Shown: positions 18,535-27,870, counted from the first letter of the stretch. The stretch is 64,000 nucleotides of DNA from an uncultured Kordiimonas sp. (GCA_947503625.1 CANNEK010000001.1:434001-498000), one strand, 5' to 3'. The notes: generated by a model not told the origin, from the sequence alone. Numbers and translations are program-made.

Positions 18535-20013
18535 CTAGAAGTACTCCCTGATCCGGTTGAGAAACTCTGTTTCACCGCCTTCAGGGGTACCGGACAGTCG
18601 CCACAGTAAAAAGAGCGTAAGGCAGTATACAGCAGCGCCCGTAAAAACCTTGGCCGCAGCAACGATGACCAGCGACCAGTCGGCTGACAGTCCAACCGCA
18701 TCAACCGCAGCAAACATAACTGATGCTGCAATTGCTGGTCGCCAGACTATCCCGAGCAAAGACACGTTGAAGCGCGATTTTGCAAACAACCAAGCCAACT
18801 CAATAGCCACCGACAACACCGACATTGCCGCCAATGCCATCGCTATAGCCAATAGGTCTTTAAAGAAGTACGCAGCAACGCCGGACCCGATGAGAATCAG
18901 GCCTAATCGCCCCGTCCGAAATCGGGCCGAAACTTGTTGTCTGTCAGCAATCACATACAAACCTGAAAATAGATCGCCCAGAACTACAGCCGCCGTGGCG
19001 AAGGCAACATATGGCATATACTGGATTGCCTGTTCCCACTGATAGCCCAAAAGCAGATAAACCAATTCCTCAGAGACTGAAGAAATGCCGGCAGCAACGG
19101 CAAAAGAGGCAATGAATGCTGCGCCTGCAAACCGGCTGACTACCTCACTCAGTTTAACGGGATCGGCCTGAACTTTTGCGGCGCCGGGAAAAAATACCTG
19201 CCCTGCCGGCGCGATTAACTCTGCAACGAACAAGCGACATAGGTCTCGAGAAATATGATATGCACCAAAACCTGCAGAATCACTTGAGCGCTTGGCAATC
19301 CACTCGTCGACATGCCGGATTCCGTATGAGTTCAAACCAACGACAAAGGTCCAGAAAGCGAAACTCCTGACATTCGCGGCTTTGGCAAATGTTAGTTTCG
19401 GTCTGAACGACCGGGCAACCTGTGAGGAAATAATCGCAAATGAAGCACCAGCCAGCTGTCCCCAAACCAATGCCCAGTATGTGCGAAAATAGTAAGCACA
19501 GCCAATTGTGACGGTGACAGCGACTATCTTGTCTGCAGACTTGAGGACCAGATCTTTTCCATACTGTAAATCCCGATTAAAAAACTCCGTTGCCGGGCTA
19601 CGAAGCGCCCCAAGAACTGAAACAACACAAAGAACCTGCAAGACTTCCACAAGCCTTTCTTCCTGAAGCAATAAAGCAGCCCAAGGCGCAGTAAGGTATA
19701 TTACAGCGGCTATACCCGTCGATATAATCAGCCGAAGCGTCCAGAGGGTATGCAATTCATCGATATCGATTTTCTGCGTGCGAATAATATATTCCCGCAG
19801 ACCGATCTGGTTTAAAACCTCGAATAATACCAGGACAAGGCTTGCGGCACCCACAAGACCAAAGTCCTCGGGGGTCAAAAGCCTCGCTGTAATCGATACG
19901 GAGATAAACCCGATCATTCGCACCAAAAAACGAGTACCAATCAGGATTGCGGTACCCTCTACCGAGCGCCGGCTAAGAGACTTATCTTGTTTTGACTGTT
20001 GTTCATTGGTCAT
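18535..20013 (-). CDS. oligosaccharide flippase family protein (Wzx-like)
   Basis: About 492 residues with 12-14 hydrophobic segments and the family start LSRRSVEGTAILIGTRFLVRMIGF. It would move a lipid-linked glycan from the inner to the outer leaflet of the inner membrane. I choose ATG 20013, which overlaps the sulfotransferase stop as ATGA, indicating translational coupling; an in-frame GTG lies five codons upstream. Last gene of the glycosyltransferase-sulfotransferase-flippase unit. Confidence 0.88.
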   Translation of the reverse strand: MTNEQQSKQDKSLSRRSVEGTAILIGTRFLVRMIGFISVSITARLLTPEDFGLVGAASLVLVLFEVLNQIGLREYIIRTQKIDIDELHTLWTLRLIISTGIAAVIYLTAPWAALLLQEERLVEVLQVLCVVSVLGALRSPATEFFNRDLQYGKDLVLKSADKIVAVTVTIGCAYYFRTYWALVWGQLAGASFAIISSQVARSFRPKLTFAKAANVRSFAFWTFVVGLNSYGIRHVDEWIAKRSSDSAGFGAYHISRDLCRLFVAELIAPAGQVFFPGAAKVQADPVKLSEVVSRFAGAAFIASFAVAAGISSVSEELVYLLLGYQWEQAIQYMPYVAFATAAVVLGDLFSGLYVIADRQQVSARFRTGRLGLILIGSGVAAYFFKDLLAIAMALAAMSVLSVAIELAWLFAKSRFNVSLLGIVWRPAIAASVMFAAVDAVGLSADWSLVIVAAAKVFTGAAVYCLTLFLLWRLSGTPEGGETEFLNRIREYF

Positions 20014-21026
20014 TTGCTTGCCAACCACGCCTTGAGGGCCTGCTCGACCTTCGCTTCGATGCCGGAATACAAGTCCATATCCGCAGAATGATCATACTGT
20101 GACTGCCGCGGCGCGTAGAGTGCCTCTACTTCTTTGGAAAGCATCGATGATGCACGTACTTTTTCGAGCAGCAGACCAGCTTCTTTGACAAAACTGGTAT
20201 TCAATTGCTCGTAACTGATGAAAAAGTTTGCGTCTCTGCGGGCAAACAATTCTGATAGCCGGTGAATCAGATAATAGATTTCATACGGGTGGGTTTGGGC
20301 AGCCGGGCGTAACATTTCAGGAAACACTATCGACAGGTCACGGTACCAGGGCAGTAGGTAGAAATTGCAAAATGGCTGAAATGTTAACAGGTTCCAATTA
20401 GGGTCGTTGTCATGTTCTCGCAAGGTAGAACGCCAACAGTCTCTTGGATTGCGCCGCAAATGAACAATGCAAGCCCGGGGGAAAACCTCTTTCAAAAATG
20501 CCAGGCGAAAATCCACCCTGTTAAATTGAAGTAGTGGCCTTTTCGGGGCAGTCCTTATGAGTTGTTCAAGAAATGCGACCATATTTGCATCTGTCGCACC
20601 TTGACCCATGGCAAGCTTTTTGCTGGCCCACAGGGTATCGAAATATTGGTCCAGGCCCTTAAGGTTCTGATAGTTCGCTGCATAGTCGCTAACACCGCGA
20701 TGAGTTGAATCTACCAAGTTTCCCCGAGCGTCAGGATCAAACCAGCGCCGCTCATTGAATGGTTCATAGTAGGCTGTGAAATCGGGTAACATATTGAATA
20801 TCTGCCACACCAAGGTGGACCCGGATCGAAAACGGGCGGAAACAAATATTGGCCCGTTTCCCTGTTCGGGCCCAAGCGGGCGGTCGGTAAACGGCTCGTT
20901 AGAAGCTACATACTCGGGTAACTCTACTGTAGACCTGAAAACTGACGTAAAAAACACCATTGCACGGGTTAACCGCGGATATGGCATAAAATTTCTCAAA
21001 ATTCTGTCGGTATTGCTTTCAGGCAA
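20010..21026 (-). CDS. sulfotransferase family protein
   Basis: 338 residues. The PAPS 5'-phosphosulfate loop is RFRSGSTLVWQIF near residue 50, and the 3'-phosphate region is VHLRRNPRDCWRST. The start is probably TTG 21026, which has a strong GGAGG five bases upstream; ATG 20987 (MPYPRL) is the alternative. Between a glycosyltransferase and a flippase, it most likely sulfates a surface glycan or its lipid-linked precursor (inference). Similar proteins are common in marine alphaproteobacteria. Confidence 0.85.
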   Translation of the reverse strand: MPESNTDRILRNFMPYPRLTRAMVFFTSVFRSTVELPEYVASNEPFTDRPLGPEQGNGPIFVSARFRSGSTLVWQIFNMLPDFTAYYEPFNERRWFDPDARGNLVDSTHRGVSDYAANYQNLKGLDQYFDTLWASKKLAMGQGATDANMVAFLEQLIRTAPKRPLLQFNRVDFRLAFLKEVFPRACIVHLRRNPRDCWRSTLREHDNDPNWNLLTFQPFCNFYLLPWYRDLSIVFPEMLRPAAQTHPYEIYYLIHRLSELFARRDANFFISYEQLNTSFVKEAGLLLEKVRASSMLSKEVEALYAPRQSQYDHSADMDLYSGIEAKVEQALKAWLASK

Positions 21027-21072
21027 ACCAGCCTCCGTTCCGCCCCCGAAAGGGAAACTACCCTACCGTCCA

Positions 21073-22281
21073 TCACAACTCATCAAAAAACTCTAACAAT
21101 TCCTTTGCCTTGTTGTTCCAGTCGTTTTTTTGTGCATGGCTGCGCGCCGACTGCCCCATCTGTAAACGCCGGTCATCGTCTTTCAACAAGCCTGAAACCG
21201 CGCTTGCGATATCATCTGTGTCTTCGCCGTTCACAAGCAAACCCGTATCTCCATCCAGAATGGCATCCACAGCACCACCGGCCCTGCCTCCGACAGACGA
21301 AACACCAGCTGCCGCAGCTTCCAGAAACACAAGACCAAAACCTTCGGTGTCACCGTCAGGCATCGTACGATTGGGCATAACAAACAAATCTGCTGCCTGA
21401 TACACAGCAATTAGCTCCTCGTCAGGAACATAGCCAAGCTGATGAACGCTGCCTTCCAATCCCAATTCAGCTATCCGGTCGTGCAAAGGTTCACTCATTG
21501 GTCCGGTACCACACAGCAGAAGCTGTGCGTCAGGGACCTGAGCAACAATATCAGGCCAGGCGTCGATCAACTTGTCAAAGCCCTTTCTGGCGACCATTCT
21601 GCCGGCAGCAACTACGACCTTGAATTTGGATAGGTCTATCCCCAAGGACAAGCCTACCCTGACGGGGGTCGCAAACTTCTCAAAATCAACGCCGTTGTGC
21701 AGAAGCTTGATGCGCTCAGGTCGGGCCGCATAACGCTCGACAAGCAAATTTAGCGTGAAGTTACTGACAGTAATAATGCCATCCGAGGCGGCAATTGCTT
21801 TTTTCCGGTTTTCCTCTGCTCTTGCCGAATGCGCTTTTTGTGAAAACTCCTCGCCATGGGTGTAGTACACAATGCGCTGGTTCGTACACCTCTTGAGAGT
21901 GCCGGGAAGCCAGGTAAAAGCCTCAGCTGCGCCAATACAAATCGTACTGATGCCCTCGTTGTGGCAGATCTCCTGTATCTTTTGGACCAGAACCCGATTT
22001 ATCCGCCACGAGTCTAAATATGCCTTTAATTTTGCCCCGACTCCGAGTTTCCCCGATGCGAGATTGGGTCGTACGCGATCCAGACGCGTGATTTTGTAGG
22101 GTGCAAACTGGTCAAAACCCGAAAGACCACTCACCAGCGCGCCGGTCGTATAGTCCCGCGCACCGGTCAGAATGTGAAATCGTTCCGGGAAACAACGGGC
22201 CATCGCGTCATAGACAGATGGTGCACCCCCTACCAACGGGAGATAGTGGGTAGTAACAATAAGGCAACGCCCCTGCATCAT
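21073..22281 (-). CDS. GT4 family glycosyltransferase
   Basis: 402 residues with a GT-B fold: N-terminal GAPSVYDAMARCFPERFH, the domain-joining LLHNGVDFEKF, then VVAAGRMVARKGFDKLIDAWP and the donor-binding EGFGLVFLEAAAAGV. It transfers a sugar from a nucleotide donor to a glycan acceptor in the cytoplasm. First gene of a minus-strand unit with the sulfotransferase (46 bases on) and the flippase. Confidence 0.9.
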   Translation of the reverse strand: MMQGRCLIVTTHYLPLVGGAPSVYDAMARCFPERFHILTGARDYTTGALVSGLSGFDQFAPYKITRLDRVRPNLASGKLGVGAKLKAYLDSWRINRVLVQKIQEICHNEGISTICIGAAEAFTWLPGTLKRCTNQRIVYYTHGEEFSQKAHSARAEENRKKAIAASDGIITVSNFTLNLLVERYAARPERIKLLHNGVDFEKFATPVRVGLSLGIDLSKFKVVVAAGRMVARKGFDKLIDAWPDIVAQVPDAQLLLCGTGPMSEPLHDRIAELGLEGSVHQLGYVPDEELIAVYQAADLFVMPNRTMPDGDTEGFGLVFLEAAAAGVSSVGGRAGGAVDAILDGDTGLLVNGEDTDDIASAVSGLLKDDDRRLQMGQSARSHAQKNDWNNKAKELLEFFDEL

Positions 22282-22599
22282 TTCAAGAATCCAGCATGAA
22301 GTTGTCGACCCGATGATAAAGCCATTTCATCGCTTGCCATTGTGACCGGTGTTCTACGAAATTCGAAGCTGATAGCATATTTCAAATATCCTCTTCGGCC
22401 CCAAACACAACCTAGGCAAGCTCTCAAAAAAAAGCAACGCTTCGCGGTTCCCGCCAAAACCTCTCAGCGCCACAGTCGCGGTTACATGTTATGATAAATC
22501 CGATGAATAAAGTTGAGCTGGAAGCATATATGATGGATAATGGGCACAGAGCTGGTGAGCTCACAAATGTTGTATTTAAAAGCTTGACTGGAGACCCAT
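22282..22599. other. 318-base gap before bolA
   Basis: Divergent region between the glycosyltransferase gene and bolA; promoters for both should lie here. A 38-codon reading frame at 22503-22619 overlaps the bolA start in another frame but has no ribosome site, so I do not call it. No other structure was seen. Confidence 0.5.
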
Positions 22600-22833
22600 A
22601 TGGCAATGATCGCGGATGAAATCGAAAAGCTCATCAAAGAGGATTTGCCTGGTGCTGATGTACGCATTGAAGACTTGCGCGGAGACGGCGACCATTATGC
22701 AGCACATGTCATCTATGAGGGGTTTCGTGGCAAATCTCGCATCCAGCAGCACCAGATGGTCTATAAGAGCCTGAAAGGCCGGATGGGCGGCGAACTGCAT
22801 GCACTGGCTCTCCAGACCGGTCTGCCTGACTAA
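22600..22833 (+). CDS. BolA family protein
   Basis: 77 residues, a single BolA domain with GDGDHYAAHVIYEGFRGKSRIQQHQMVY and a conserved histidine in the C-terminal ELHALAL. GGAG precedes the start. It is followed 180 bases later by the monothiol glutaredoxin grxD. BolA and Grx4 form a [2Fe-2S]-bridged heterodimer in iron-sulfur trafficking, so the pairing is functionally sensible and conserved in alphaproteobacteria. Confidence 0.95.
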   Translation: MAMIADEIEKLIKEDLPGADVRIEDLRGDGDHYAAHVIYEGFRGKSRIQQHQMVYKSLKGRMGGELHALALQTGLPD

Positions 22834-23013
22834 GGCAATCTATCGCAGATAGCATTACCGTCGCTCCCTTTCCGTTTTGAAACGAACTGATTTGCCTGTC
22901 AGTTAAACCTCACTAATCCGACAAATTTTGTCATATTTATGTGGATTACACTTGGCAGGCCTGAGATAGCACCCTATTTATTAGCCAACTTCCCCAAATA
23001 CAGGACCAATCTA

Positions 23014-23346
23014 ATGAGTGATAACCCCGTTTTCGATCGTATAAAAGACTATGTCAGCAAAGACGATGTCGTGCTGTTTATGAAGGGTACGCCAATTTTT
23101 CCTCAGTGTGGTTTTTCAAGCGTCGTCTCACAAGTTTTGCAGCACGTGGGTGTCGACTATGAAAGCTATAACGTGCTGGAAGACATGGACATCCGCGAAG
23201 GCATCAAAGCCTATTCAGATTGGCCAACAATTCCTCAGCTCTACGTAAAGGGCGAATTTGTTGGTGGCTGTGACATTATAAAAGAAATGTTCGAAACCGG
23301 TGAATTGCAGCAAATGTTCTCCGACAAAGGTCTGGTTAAGCAATAG
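23014..23346 (+). CDS. grxD: monothiol glutaredoxin, Grx4 family
   Basis: 110 residues from ATG 23014 (MSDNPVFDRIKDYV); an upstream in-frame GTG would add 25 unrelated residues. The CGFS active site follows KGTPIFPQ, and WPTIPQLYVKGEFVGGCDI gives the glutathione-binding residues. It carries a labile [2Fe-2S] cluster and partners with the BolA protein encoded upstream. Confidence 0.96.
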   Translation: MSDNPVFDRIKDYVSKDDVVLFMKGTPIFPQCGFSSVVSQVLQHVGVDYESYNVLEDMDIREGIKAYSDWPTIPQLYVKGEFVGGCDIIKEMFETGELQQMFSDKGLVKQ

Positions 23347-23385
23347 AACCGACAAGCTAACAGTTAGGCTTTAAGGATATCGATT

Positions 23386-24444
23386 ATGGAAATGCGCCGT
23401 CTTGGACGCAGCGACATTCATGTCAGCAAGATCTGTCTCGGCACCATGACTTGGGGCCAGCAAAATACCGAACAAGAAGGTCATGAACAGATCGAAATGG
23501 CGCTTGAGTACGGCGTAAACTTCCTTGATACCGCGGAAATGTATTCTGTCCCCGCACGGGCAGAAACATATGGCCGAACCGAAGAAATTATTGGCAGTTG
23601 GCTAAAGAAGTCTGGCAAGCGCAAAGATGTGGTGATTGCCAGCAAGGTAGCCGGGCCGATGCCAACATTGAAACACATACGCCCCCAATTGCACCGCGAT
23701 GGACACAATGACCTTGACCGCAAGTCAGTTATAGAAGCCTGTGATGCCAGCCTTAAGCGATTGGGAACAGACTATCTGGACCTTTATCAGGTTCACTGGC
23801 CAAGTCGGCGAACCAATTTCTTTGGTGTGCTACGCTACCGGCCAGCGCCAGAGGACAACTCTGTGCCGCTTGAGGAAACGCTTTCCGCAATGCAGGAACT
23901 GGTCGACGCAGGCAAGGTTCGGGCTATCGGTTTATCGAACGAGTCACCTTGGGGGGTTTCGCATGCACTCACTTTGTCCGAGACAAAGCAACTCCCCCGC
24001 GTGGCAAGTGTTCAAAACCCTTATAATCTGCTGAACAGATCCTACGAGGTTGGGCTTGCGGAAATCAGCTTGCAGGAAGACTGCGGCTTACTGGCCTATT
24101 CTCCGCTGGCATCCGGTTTTTTAACCGGTAAATATATGAACGGCGCGCGCCCTGAAGGCGCGAGGTTTACACTTTTTTCAGGCACCTTTGGAAGATACCT
24201 GAACGAGGGCGGTGAAGCCGCTATGGAAAAATATGTAACACTTGCGCGCGACAACGGCCTGGACCCTGCGCAAATGGCTAACGCTTTTGTCAATATGCAA
24301 CCGTTCCTGACATCAAATATCATCGGTGCCACAACAATGGAGCAGCTCAAAACTGCGCTTGAAACGCATGACATTGTGTTACCAAAAGAGGTGATCAAAG
24401 AAATCAACGCTATCGAAACGCAGCACCCTATGCCCTGCCCTTAA
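23386..24444 (+). CDS. tas: aldo/keto reductase, Tas-like
   Basis: 352 residues. Clear likeness to E. coli Tas along the whole length: GLGTMTWGQQNTEQE-type N-terminus, DTAEMYSVP with the catalytic tyrosine, YLDLYQVHWP, and NPYNLLNRSYEVGLAEIS. NADPH-dependent reductase of unknown natural substrate, cytoplasmic. It lies 39 bases after grxD on the same strand and may share its transcript. It converges with the methyltransferase gene 13 bases beyond. Confidence 0.88.
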   Translation: MEMRRLGRSDIHVSKICLGTMTWGQQNTEQEGHEQIEMALEYGVNFLDTAEMYSVPARAETYGRTEEIIGSWLKKSGKRKDVVIASKVAGPMPTLKHIRPQLHRDGHNDLDRKSVIEACDASLKRLGTDYLDLYQVHWPSRRTNFFGVLRYRPAPEDNSVPLEETLSAMQELVDAGKVRAIGLSNESPWGVSHALTLSETKQLPRVASVQNPYNLLNRSYEVGLAEISLQEDCGLLAYSPLASGFLTGKYMNGARPEGARFTLFSGTFGRYLNEGGEAAMEKYVTLARDNGLDPAQMANAFVNMQPFLTSNIIGATTMEQLKTALETHDIVLPKEVIKEINAIETQHPMPCP

Positions 24445-24457
24445 CTGGTAAGGTGGA

Positions 24458-25195
24458 TTACCGGGGCTTCCGGTACAAATGGGTAAACCGGTCACTTTCA
24501 CCAATGGCACGATGGGCTTCTTTATTGGGGCCACGCAACGACGGCGGCAGTGAATATACTCCCATCGGGTGGTCTTTGTTGTCTGCGGGGTTTCGGTTTA
24601 CATCTGAGGTCCGAACGAGCTCAAAACCGGTATTTTCAGCCGTCGTTCGGAAATAGCTTTCGTTAACATATCCATTTTGGCTGACGGGGTCCTGCTCGAT
24701 TTCTTCGTCACCCGCATGATCAACAACCCCGAGATAACCGCCCGGCTTTAGCATCCGGTATATATCTGCAAGATGATCTTCCGCCGGTGCTCCGTAAATC
24801 AGGAAGCCGTGCACCCGAAATACATAGACCATATCGATGGCGCCGTAAGGAATGTCCTGTGCCTCTGAACCAGGCCACCCTGAACGACCGGCAACATGAA
24901 AATAGCGCCCGCCCCCCGCCACAGTAAGCGGCTCAATAAGACGTCTGTACCAGCCACCCGGCCCGCCAGGGAAGATTTCAACAACCGCCTCCGTGGGATC
25001 AAAGCCCATGAATGTCAGCGTCTCGAGCGGATGTCGATATTGATCGCGTGCAACATGTCGTCCGGGCCTTTCGGGGCTTTCTATTAGAAGCTTCAGGAGG
25101 CTTTGCGTGTCGGCACTGGCTTGCGGACGCTCGGCGCCAACACCACTGGAAACCGCAAAAACAAAAGAAAAAGCTATAAGAACCAATCGCCGCAT
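24458..25195 (-). CDS. exported methyltransferase-like protein, copy 1
   Basis: 245 residues with a signal peptide (LVLIAFSFVFAVSSGVGA). Class I Rossmann-like pattern of the COG4798 kind: RDQYRHPLETLTFMGFDP, a motif-I region VVEIFPGGPGGWY, IYRMLKPGGYLGVVDHAG and a C-terminal GESDRFTHLYRKP. Closest in the window to 28563-29447, then 27097-27870 and 46592-47359. Motif I is the most changed of the four. Export is puzzling because SAM is not known to be available in the periplasm; binding of another ligand is possible. Confidence 0.78.
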   Translation of the reverse strand: MRRLVLIAFSFVFAVSSGVGAERPQASADTQSLLKLLIESPERPGRHVARDQYRHPLETLTFMGFDPTEAVVEIFPGGPGGWYRRLIEPLTVAGGGRYFHVAGRSGWPGSEAQDIPYGAIDMVYVFRVHGFLIYGAPAEDHLADIYRMLKPGGYLGVVDHAGDEEIEQDPVSQNGYVNESYFRTTAENTGFELVRTSDVNRNPADNKDHPMGVYSLPPSLRGPNKEAHRAIGESDRFTHLYRKPR

Positions 25196-25299
25196 TGCAC
25201 TGTCTCCTTTGCGGCAACCCTAACGGGGTCGCCCGGAGAAAGACAAACAAATGCGATCACAGGTTCGTCAGGACCATGGCCCCTTCGGCTTTGAAATTA

Positions 25300-26331
25300 C
25301 TATTGAAGGAAGGTAGGCAGTTGGCCCACTGCCAGGGCAGGCAAGCCAATCGCCAGAATGACACTGACAATCAGGCCGATCAGCGCGCGACCTATATCTG
25401 ACAGGATATCCTGAAAGGCTTCCCGCCGGTTCCGGAGACCACCAACATAACTGACCGCAATTTCACGGCCCGCAAGCAGACCAAGGAAAACCCATGTCGT
25501 ACTCATAGGAACATCGTTGATCTCTTTGAAGAAGATCAGGATCAGTCCATAGATGATATTGACGAGCGCGGCGCCCCGCACATCAGAAGTATTCGTTTTC
25601 GAAAGAACGATTTCCTGAATTTTGCCGCCACGCCGTGCAAAGATAACAGCGTGCAGAACAAGCATTACAATCGTCGCGAATACCAAAAGCTCAAAAGAGA
25701 AAGTTACACTGATGCTGCCATCTGGATGGGTGACCGTTTCACGAGGCAGGAAAACGAAGATATTTGCCAGATCCTGGATCAACCACTGAGACCAAAGGAA
25801 AGCCGTTGAAGCCCACTGTACAACTGTCCATTTCAAGTCATGGCTGGCGCGCGGCGTCTCAGATATCCAACGTTCAAACGACCTTGCTACCAGCATGTAA
25901 ACCACAAGACCGGAAACAGCTGCAACAACATAGCCAGAACCACTTTTTACAAGCATTTTGCCCAGCACAGCCTCGGTGGCTTCACCACCGGAGAGCGTGA
26001 ATATTGTGAGAACCAGAAATGTTGTAGAAACCGGGACGCCGTAACGTGTCAGGATCAACAGAAATATCGGTGGCACTGCATGCCACCACTGAATACCGTC
26101 CTGATAAGGAATCTGGTTGAGGCGACCGTATGCAATGTCTCCGTTGTTTCCGAAGTATCCATAGATCAAAACAACGAGAATAATCGTGCAAGCAAAGGCC
26201 CACAGCGTTGTCCACGGCCGGTGCGAATTTGAAGACAGGAACGTACCCAGTGTCTGAATGGCATCGTTGGCAACAATGGAGTATGCTGCCAGAATAAAAC
26301 CAATGACCCCAAAAATCTCAATGCCAGCCAC
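25300..26331 (-). CDS. multi-pass membrane protein, PiT-transporter-like
   Basis: 343 residues with about nine to ten membrane segments. Two internal half-repeats look like those of the PiT inorganic phosphate transporters: IVANDAIQTLGTFLSS near the N-terminus and a second copy around KEINDVPMSTTWVFLGLLAGRE, with STTFLVLTIF in between. The canonical GANDVANA signature is altered. A transporter of phosphate or another oxyanion is a reasonable guess but not proven. It stands alone, with a long gap behind its start. Confidence 0.55.
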   Translation of the reverse strand: MAGIEIFGVIGFILAAYSIVANDAIQTLGTFLSSNSHRPWTTLWAFACTIILVVLIYGYFGNNGDIAYGRLNQIPYQDGIQWWHAVPPIFLLILTRYGVPVSTTFLVLTIFTLSGGEATEAVLGKMLVKSGSGYVVAAVSGLVVYMLVARSFERWISETPRASHDLKWTVVQWASTAFLWSQWLIQDLANIFVFLPRETVTHPDGSISVTFSFELLVFATIVMLVLHAVIFARRGGKIQEIVLSKTNTSDVRGAALVNIIYGLILIFFKEINDVPMSTTWVFLGLLAGREIAVSYVGGLRNRREAFQDILSDIGRALIGLIVSVILAIGLPALAVGQLPTFLQ

Positions 26332-26716
26332 TGCAGAACATCCCCTGTTTGTTCCTCAACACCCACCAACTCTCCCGCTCCCGCGTGAGGCGACCTCTAT
26401 AGACCAGAAAACCGTTTTCGGTTGTGTTAAACTTTTATGACAGCACATTCATGCTGCCACTAAAAATAAACCTGACGCAAACGCAGGAAAATTAATAACT
26501 GTATTTCAAATAGTTAACAAGTTTCCCGGTTCGACTCACCAGCACGAATTCTTGAAAAAAAAAGCTGGGAAAGTCATACATAAGCTGTTGCAGTACATCA
26601 TTTTCTCATTTGACGTACAAGATAGATTCTACGCTGGGTTCCTAAGTCAATTGGTTGCGCAATAACATTCTGTTCTAGCGCGAATATTGCCACTTAAAGG
26701 CGTAGTCATTTTGGCT
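26332..26716. other. 385-base AT-rich gap
   Basis: Lies between the PiT-like gene start and the 3' end of the lipase remnant. It is more AT-rich than its surroundings. TTGACG near 26614 could be a -35 box, but I find no matching -10. I see no gene. It may contain decayed 3' sequence of the lipase. Confidence 0.4.
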
Positions 26717-27034
26717 CTACTTCAAGTTAACGGGCAGCGTTGCGTCAGCTGACGGAGCGTCCAGCAATAGGAAGCAATATCGTCCTTGCGCCTTCAGCGT
26801 TTTGGGTATCTGCGCGCGCCAGACTGTTGTGCCTGTTTCAGTATCTTTCAGGCGGGAGCCCAGAATGCCCGGGATGACAATAACCGGGTTCCGGTCAGGT
26901 CGGTCTGTTACCGCAGCACGATTATAGAGCACACCAGGTTCAACAGTCTTCTGTGTTGCCGCACATGCAGACAAAATCAAGTCACCAATAGTGATCAATA
27001 ACGCTCGCATCAACCTGATCACCATGTGTCCCAT
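26717..27034 (-). pseudogene. truncated LCAT-type lipase/acyltransferase remnant
   Basis: The first 70 residues look like an intact lipoprotein start (LILSACAATQ) followed by NPVIVIPGILGSRLKD, the typical opening of bacterial lecithin:cholesterol acyltransferase-like proteins. After TVW the annotated frame stops making family sense and ends at residue 105, where the family is normally 400 or more. In a neighbouring frame the same DNA reads DTQNAEGARTILLPI, which fits the next family block, so a frameshift is visible. The catalytic Ser/Asp/His region is gone. Confidence 0.6.
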
Positions 27035-27096
27035 ATTAAACCAAAAATCCGCACACTCCGGACAGAATGTGCGGATGCAAAGTGTTAACTCGCAGA

Positions 27097-27870
27097 CTAT
27101 TTTGTGAATTTCATGACAAAACGGTCAGTTTTGCCGCGAAAATCAGGCCTGAAGGGTGACTGCGAAGGGTCGTCTTCAGAATTTGCCAGGATTTCGCTCT
27201 CACCAGCGAAAGTGAAACCAGCTTCCGTTACCTGTTTTTTAACGAACTCGGAATTGATCCTGTGAAGCTTGTCTCCCATCTCGCTACCTGTGCCTGTCGG
27301 GGCCTCGTGGTCAATTACGACAAAACTCCCCCCTGGCTTCAGAGACTTGTATATGGAACCCAGAATTGCGGTCATATCCTCTGGTTCAGTACGTGCCTCA
27401 TGCTTCATGAAATAATCATGGTATGCAAGAACCGACATAACCACATCCACAGTCCCTGCGGGAAGGTCTACTTCTTCGCTTTCAACATTGACAGGTACAA
27501 TGTTTGGCAGGCGTTCAGCAAAACGGGCTGGAACAGTTTTCTGCATGAAAGCCCAATACACGGCCCCGTTGTGAGCGTAGACTTTGCCTTCATCACCAAC
27601 TACATGCGACAGAATCTCGCTGTAATATCCACCGCCCGAGTTCAGGTCCAGAACGGTCATGCCCGGCTTAACGCCAGCAAACAATAGCACGTCGACAGGT
27701 TTACGGTTGGCATCCCGCGCCCGGTCCTGCTCGGGCCGGTCCGGGTTCGCCAAAGCTGCCATGATCCCGCCATGGTGATCCGCGCTTGCTGCCTGTCCTA
27801 AAACGGCACCAAGAGCAAATGACGCACCGATAATAGTGCCTGTCCATTTAGATTTTCTATCAATTTTCAT
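27097..27870 (-). CDS. exported methyltransferase-like protein, copy 2
   Basis: 257 residues from ATG 27870; the longer upstream reading has no signal-peptide logic. Signal peptide ends near GQAASA. Motif I is good: GMTVLDLNSGGGYYSEIL; then VVMSVLAYHDYF, IYKSLKPGGSFVVIDHEAP and the C-terminal KTDRFVMKFTK. It belongs with 24458-25195, 28563-29447 and 46592-47359. The leading RARDANRKPVDVLLFAGVKPG block is shared with the 46.6 kb copy, suggesting these two form one subgroup. Periplasmic location is predicted; the substrate is unknown. Confidence 0.82.
   Translation of the reverse strand: MKIDRKSKWTGTIIGASFALGAVLGQAASADHHGGIMAALANPDRPEQDRARDANRKPVDVLLFAGVKPGMTVLDLNSGGGYYSEILSHVVGDEGKVYAHNGAVYWAFMQKTVPARFAERLPNIVPVNVESEEVDLPAGTVDVVMSVLAYHDYFMKHEARTEPEDMTAILGSIYKSLKPGGSFVVIDHEAPTGTGSEMGDKLHRINSEFVKKQVTEAGFTFAGESEILANSEDDPSQSPFRPDFRGKTDRFVMKFTK

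Noticed and set aside
22503-22619. 38-codon frame overlapping the bolA start in another frame, possible leader peptide
   Set aside because: No ribosome site, no recognisable protein, and the overlap with a conserved gene explains the open frame.
26395-26700. tRNA or small RNA in the AT-rich gap
   Set aside because: No cloverleaf, CCA end or terminator hairpin could be found by eye.
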